Source: Paenibacillus polysaccharolyticus (GTDB taxonomy: Bacteria > Bacillota > Bacilli > Paenibacillales > Paenibacillaceae). From it: a stretch of 64,000 bases of DNA. Under the pieces are notes generated by a model, which worked only from the letters and a program-made list of their open reading frames with translations, ran no database searches and was not told the DNA's origin. Positions within the stretch are counted from its first letter, which is position 1; each line of letters begins with the position of its first letter. Made by a program: the position numbers and the translations under genes. Location of the stretch: contig NZ_FMVM01000007.1 of NCBI RefSeq assembly GCF_900102085.1, positions 245,588 through 309,587 of the forward strand. The letters run 5' to 3'. Of this stretch, positions 61,422 through 64,000 are shown one piece after another.

Positions 61422-61996
61422 TACCACTCTCCCCCTCCCGCAAGCAAATGCTTACGCAGTATTTTCAGTGTCTGGTGCAGTCGGCTTTTAACTGTGCCCA
61501 AAGGCTCCTGATAGTGTGCAGCTAACTCACTCAAGCTGTATCCCTGCCAATAAAAATGTTCGAGCAATTGAAGTTGCTGCTGAGACAGGAATGCACGCAT
61601 TCCTTTAATCTGCTCCTTCAACATTTGTTTTTCAACTTGGCTTTCGACCGATAGTTCAGCAAGCTCTGCAACTCTCTGCAGCTTCTCGGCCGTATAATAA
61701 GACACCACCTGGCTCGACAGACTTCGTTGCTTACGTAACCAATCGATAGCTAAATGACGTGTGATGGTGATGATCCAGTTCCTGCAATGACCCTTGTTGG
61801 GGTCAAATTCGGCCTCTGTTGTCCATATCCTGACAAAAACGGACTGCACCACTTCCCGAGCACCGTCCTCCTGTTGGAGAGCCTTCCAGGCGAATGAGTA
61901 TGTGAGAGAAGCATAACGGTCATATAGTTCTGATAATGCTTCTTGTTTTTTCTGTTTAATCAGCAGAATTAGCTGGTAATCGGAATACTCCTGCAT
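61421..61996 (-). CDS. ECF RNA polymerase sigma factor
   Basis: 191 residues. Region 2 near 20-90 (LSELYDRYASLTYSFAWKAL) and the DWLRKQ region 2.4; region 4 at 125-180 (FYWQGYSLSELAAHYQEPLGTVKSRLHQTLKILR). It directs transcription from its own class of promoters once the anti-sigma releases it. ATG 61996 with GGAGAGGGGAAGACTTTT upstream; 50 bases downstream of the cupredoxin gene and translationally coupled to the anti-sigma gene. Confidence 0.93.
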   Translation of the reverse strand: MQEYSDYQLILLIKQKKQEALSELYDRYASLTYSFAWKALQQEDGAREVVQSVFVRIWTTEAEFDPNKGHCRNWIITITRHLAIDWLRKQRSLSSQVVSYYTAEKLQRVAELAELSVESQVEKQMLKEQIKGMRAFLSQQQLQLLEHFYWQGYSLSELAAHYQEPLGTVKSRLHQTLKILRKHLLAGGGEW

Positions 61997-62045
61997 TCAA
62001 AAGTCTTCCCCTCTCCTGTCAGGTCGAGCCATTTCAATCACAGGA

Positions 62046-62624
62046 CTACTTGGAGAGAACTTTAATTACCCCTTTCATACTTGGATGAGGCCCACAGTGA
62101 TAATTGATCTCGCCCGCCTTTTTAAACGTAACCACCGACTTCTCTCCCTCGCCCAGTAGTCCTGTATCGAAAGAATCGTCTTCTGCAACAACGGAGTGCT
62201 CAACTTGATCCTTATTTACAAATTCAACACGATCACCAACCTTGATCTTCAGCTCTGCAGTTTGAAATGCAAAATCAGAAATTTCAATTACATACGTTTT
62301 GCTTTTCTCTACTTGGGTACCCGCAGGTTTTTTAGTATCTTTAGAAGATTTGGACGTATCACTCTTCTTCTTTGTAGACTTTTTCTTATCTGTAGTCGCA
62401 GGCGCTGATTTCTTTGGCTTGGTTGGTTGGGTTGGCTTAGTTGGTTTGGTCGTTTTGTTAGCTGTAGAACCCGTCGTTTGCTTGGACGATGGCTTTACGT
62501 CCTTTTTGTCTGTTGTTCCCGTCATGTGATGGTGAGCTGATGCTTCTGCACCGGCCAACTGTGGCAATGTTAAACATAGCCCCAATACCAAAAGTAAGGA
62601 TAAATATTTTGCTGATTTGTTCAT
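62046..62624 (-). CDS. secreted cupredoxin-like protein with Lys/Thr/Pro linker
   Basis: 192 residues. Signal peptide (about 1-26), an HHH motif, a low-complexity linker of about 75 residues rich in Lys, Thr, Pro and Ser, and a plastocyanin/amicyanin-type domain (about 105-192). Type-1 copper ligands are visible: His in VEHSVVAED, then Cys, His and Met in YHCGPHPSMKG. It would bind copper outside the membrane and shuttle electrons. The basic linker could bind cell wall polyanions. First gene of the operon with the sigma and anti-sigma genes. Confidence 0.85.
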   Translation of the reverse strand: MNKSAKYLSLLLVLGLCLTLPQLAGAEASAHHHMTGTTDKKDVKPSSKQTTGSTANKTTKPTKPTQPTKPKKSAPATTDKKKSTKKKSDTSKSSKDTKKPAGTQVEKSKTYVIEISDFAFQTAELKIKVGDRVEFVNKDQVEHSVVAEDDSFDTGLLGEGEKSVVTFKKAGEINYHCGPHPSMKGVIKVLSK

Positions 62625-62685
62625 TATTGCTTTCCTCCCTAAAATAAAAAATTAAAATGTCGCATAAATGCGTTCAATCATAAGA

Positions 62686-62712
62686 AACGAATGATATCCT
62701 CAATCGGTTTGA
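62686..62712 (-). promoter_or_regulatory. candidate ECF-type promoter of the cupredoxin operon
   Basis: Minus strand: TCAAAC, 17 bases, CGTT, the AAC/CGT pattern of ECF promoters. Direct repeats GGATATCA, 18 bases apart, flank and overlap it (62692-62699 and 62710-62717). Suggests autoregulation by the encoded sigma. Confidence 0.5.
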
Positions 62713-62951
62713 TATCCCTGAATTTTTATTTTAAAGAGTCATCATGCTAATTTTCTTGAAGAGTACTTAATACACAGAATACAAGATCCACTTATATATC
62801 GAATGGAAGAGGCCATAAATGAAGCCATGTACCTAACGTATCATTTCTTTATTTACTGAGAGGAATGCTGTTTTAAAATAATTCGCTCTTGAGAATAATG
62901 CTTTAGAGCAGAGTCGCCGCCGTATCATGAGAGTAGAGTATTATAAATCAA

Positions 62952-62993
62952 TACAAAAAGAGTTCACTAGAGATAAACTCTAATGAACTCTTT
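62952..62993 (-). terminator. terminator of the tRNA array
   Basis: Minus strand: AAAGAGTTCA, inner TAGAG/CTCTA, TGAACTCTTT, then TTG. It lies just past tRNA-Leu. Confidence 0.85.
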
Positions 62994-63000
62994 AAATAAA

Positions 63001-63079
63001 TACCGGCGAGAGGACTCGAACCTCCACGGTTTCCCACTCGATTTTGAGTCGAGCGCGTCTGCCATTCCGCCACGCCGGC
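63001..63079 (-). tRNA. tRNA-Leu (CAA)
   Basis: Anticodon loop CTCAAAA on a CTCGA/TCGAG stem; acceptor GCCGGCG/CGCCGGT with discriminator A. Class II variable arm. CCA is not encoded (followed by TTTATTT). Confidence 0.95.
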
Positions 63080-63111
63080 TTATTTGATTGTAGCATATAA
63101 TAAAAATATGC

Positions 63112-63185
63112 TGGAGGCGCCACCCAGATTCGAACTGGGGATAAAGCTTTTGCAGAGCTGTGCCTTACCACTTGGCTATGGCGCC
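63112..63185 (-). tRNA. tRNA-Cys (GCA)
   Basis: Anticodon loop CTGCAAA; acceptor GGCGCCA/TGGCGCC, discriminator T, CCA encoded. Confidence 0.95.
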
Positions 63186-63191
63186 TTATTA

Positions 63192-63266
63192 TGGAGCGGA
63201 AGACGGGAATCGAACCCGCGACCCTCGCCTTGGCAAGGCGATGCTCTACCGCTGAGCCACTTCCGC
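63192..63266 (-). tRNA. tRNA-Gly (GCC)
   Basis: Anticodon loop TTGCCAA on TCGCC/GGCGA; acceptor GCGGAAG/CTTCCGC, discriminator T, CCA encoded. Confidence 0.95.
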
Positions 63267-63270
63267 ATAA

Positions 63271-63345
63271 TGGCTGGGGATATAGGATTTGAACCTATGC
63301 ATGACGGAGTCAAAGTCCGTTGCCTTACCGCTTGGCTAATCCCCA
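63271..63345 (-). tRNA. tRNA-Gln (TTG)
   Basis: Anticodon loop CTTTGAC on ACGGA/TCCGT; acceptor TGGGGAT/ATCCCCA, discriminator G, CCA encoded. Confidence 0.95.
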
Positions 63346-63359
63346 TTAGATAACAAAGG

Positions 63360-63433
63360 GGCGATCGAGGGGAATTGAACCCCCGAATGCCGGATCCACA
63401 AACCGGTGCGTTAACCACTTCGCCACGATCGCC
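63360..63433 (-). tRNA. tRNA-His (GTG)
   Basis: Anticodon loop TTGTGGA on CCGGT/TCCGG; acceptor GCGATCG/CGATCGC with the encoded extra 5' G and discriminator C typical of tRNA-His. CCA is not encoded. Confidence 0.95.
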
Positions 63434-63459
63434 ATATAGAAACTACTATTAAAAATAAT

Positions 63460-63533
63460 TGGCAGGGGCAGCAGGAATTGAACCCACACCAACGGTTTTG
63501 GAGACCGTTGTTCTACCTTTAAACTATGCCCCT
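63460..63533 (-). tRNA. tRNA-Trp (CCA)
   Basis: Anticodon loop CTCCAAA on ACGGT/ACCGT; acceptor AGGGGCA/TGCCCCT, discriminator G, CCA encoded. It is the substrate of trpS and presumed ligand of the trpS T-box. Confidence 0.95.
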
Positions 63534-63539
63534 AAAAAC

Positions 63540-63625
63540 TGGTGGAGGATGATGGATTCGAACCACCGAACCCGTACGGGAGCAGATTTACAGTCTGATG
63601 CGTTTGGCCACTTCGCTAATCCTCC
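63540..63625 (-). tRNA. tRNA-Tyr (GTA)
   Basis: Anticodon loop CTGTAAA; acceptor GGAGGAT/ATCCTCC, discriminator A, long class II variable arm, CCA encoded. Confidence 0.95.
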
Positions 63626-63634
63626 AGGATTACA

Positions 63635-63710
<76 letters not shown>

Positions 63711-63731
63711 ATATTAAGTTTTCTATCAAGG

Positions 63732-63804
<73 letters not shown>

Positions 63805-63900
63805 ATAATAAAGTTTAAGCTTGAGTCGCTACACTTTATCTAGGGCATCAGTGCCATACAGCAGATGTAGTGAACAACTTGCCTCATGTTAAGAATTAAA

Positions 63901-63978
63901 TGGCGGAACCGACGGGATTCGAACCCGCGATCTCCTGCGTGACAGGCAGGCATGTTAGGCCAACTACACCACGGTTCC
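63901..63978 (-). tRNA. tRNA-Asp (GTC)
   Basis: Anticodon loop CTGTCAC on CCTGC/GCAGG; acceptor GGAACCG/CGGTTCC, discriminator G, CCA encoded. An unusually long gap of about 95 bases separates it from tRNA-Phe. Confidence 0.95.
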
Positions 63979-64000
63979 AGATCACTTTCGGTTAGGAAAG

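Larger units (their letters stand above)
62625..63000. other. intergenic region between cupredoxin operon and tRNA array
   Basis: 376 bp, AT-rich. It holds the ECF-like promoter (62686-62712), direct repeats and the tRNA terminator (62952-62993). Nothing else seen. Confidence 0.6.

Noticed and set aside
63084..63418. Open frames across the tRNA array
   Set aside because: They run through several well-folded tRNA genes.

Overview
The window looks like a chromosomal segment of a Paenibacillus-type, endospore-forming Firmicute. The evidence is moderate GC, strong AGGAGG-type ribosome binding sites, frequent TTG and GTG starts, two alpha/beta-type SASP genes with good SigG-type promoters, spore genes (sspI, ylbJ, yunB), a T-box in front of trpS, and a tRNA array in the order of the Bacillus trnD operon. 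I see no IS element, prophage, CRISPR array, rRNA or large foreign island. Most of the window is core housekeeping content; the less ordinary parts are regulatory architecture, small genes, repeats and gene remnants.

Layout: 1-530 is the 3' end of a DUF2515-like gene. 733-3670 (minus) holds a HAD phosphatase, a DUF456 membrane protein and a MurJ/SpoVB-family flippase. 3870-7505 (minus) is a manganese ABC transporter operon (mntABCD) with an MntR-like operator. 7753-13782 (minus) is an envelope block: a small membrane protein, a membrane transglutaminase and two tandem class B penicillin-binding proteins. 13997-18517 has an MFS transporter, a Toprim protein, a SCO1-like copper protein, a YdjM-like membrane protein, a SASP and a 65-aa membrane protein. 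18644-20274 is trpS with a complete tryptophan T-box leader, separated from trpS by a 114-bp interspersed repeat. 20462-28888 carries an aldose epimerase, a second SASP, oligoendopeptidase F, YycC plus a zinc-ribbon protein, DUF2225, a truncated hemoglobin, a 31-aa membrane peptide, YlbJ and NAD kinase. 28945-32641 is the YutD/LipA/YunA/YunB group.

32893-35611 carries gnd and zwf (oxidative pentose phosphate pathway); a second zwf lies at 45311-46861. Between them are an HxlR regulator, an SLH protein, a Gfo/Idh/MocA oxidoreductase with a divergent AraC regulator, an ECF sigma remnant, a SpoU methyltransferase, a KtrA-like protein, sspI, prfC and doxX. 47040-53396 holds ywmB and an expanded Lia envelope-stress operon: DUF5668 membrane protein, PspA, PspC, PspC, PspA, LiaF, LiaS, LiaR. 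53684-60631 contains two AraC regulators, a methyltransferase, an SDR and an iron-type alcohol dehydrogenase. 60657-62712 is a cupredoxin / ECF sigma / anti-sigma operon with an ECF-like promoter. 63001-63978 is a ten-gene tRNA array (Asp-Phe-Thr-Tyr-Trp-His-Gln-Gly-Cys-Leu), which probably continues beyond the window.

The items most worth following are the pair of 114-bp repeats upstream of trpS and gnd, the mirrored PspA-PspC/PspC-PspA Lia operon with its promoter repeats, the cupredoxin-ECF-anti-sigma unit, and the tiny genes. All functional calls rest on motif and family recognition by eye; no database search was run.
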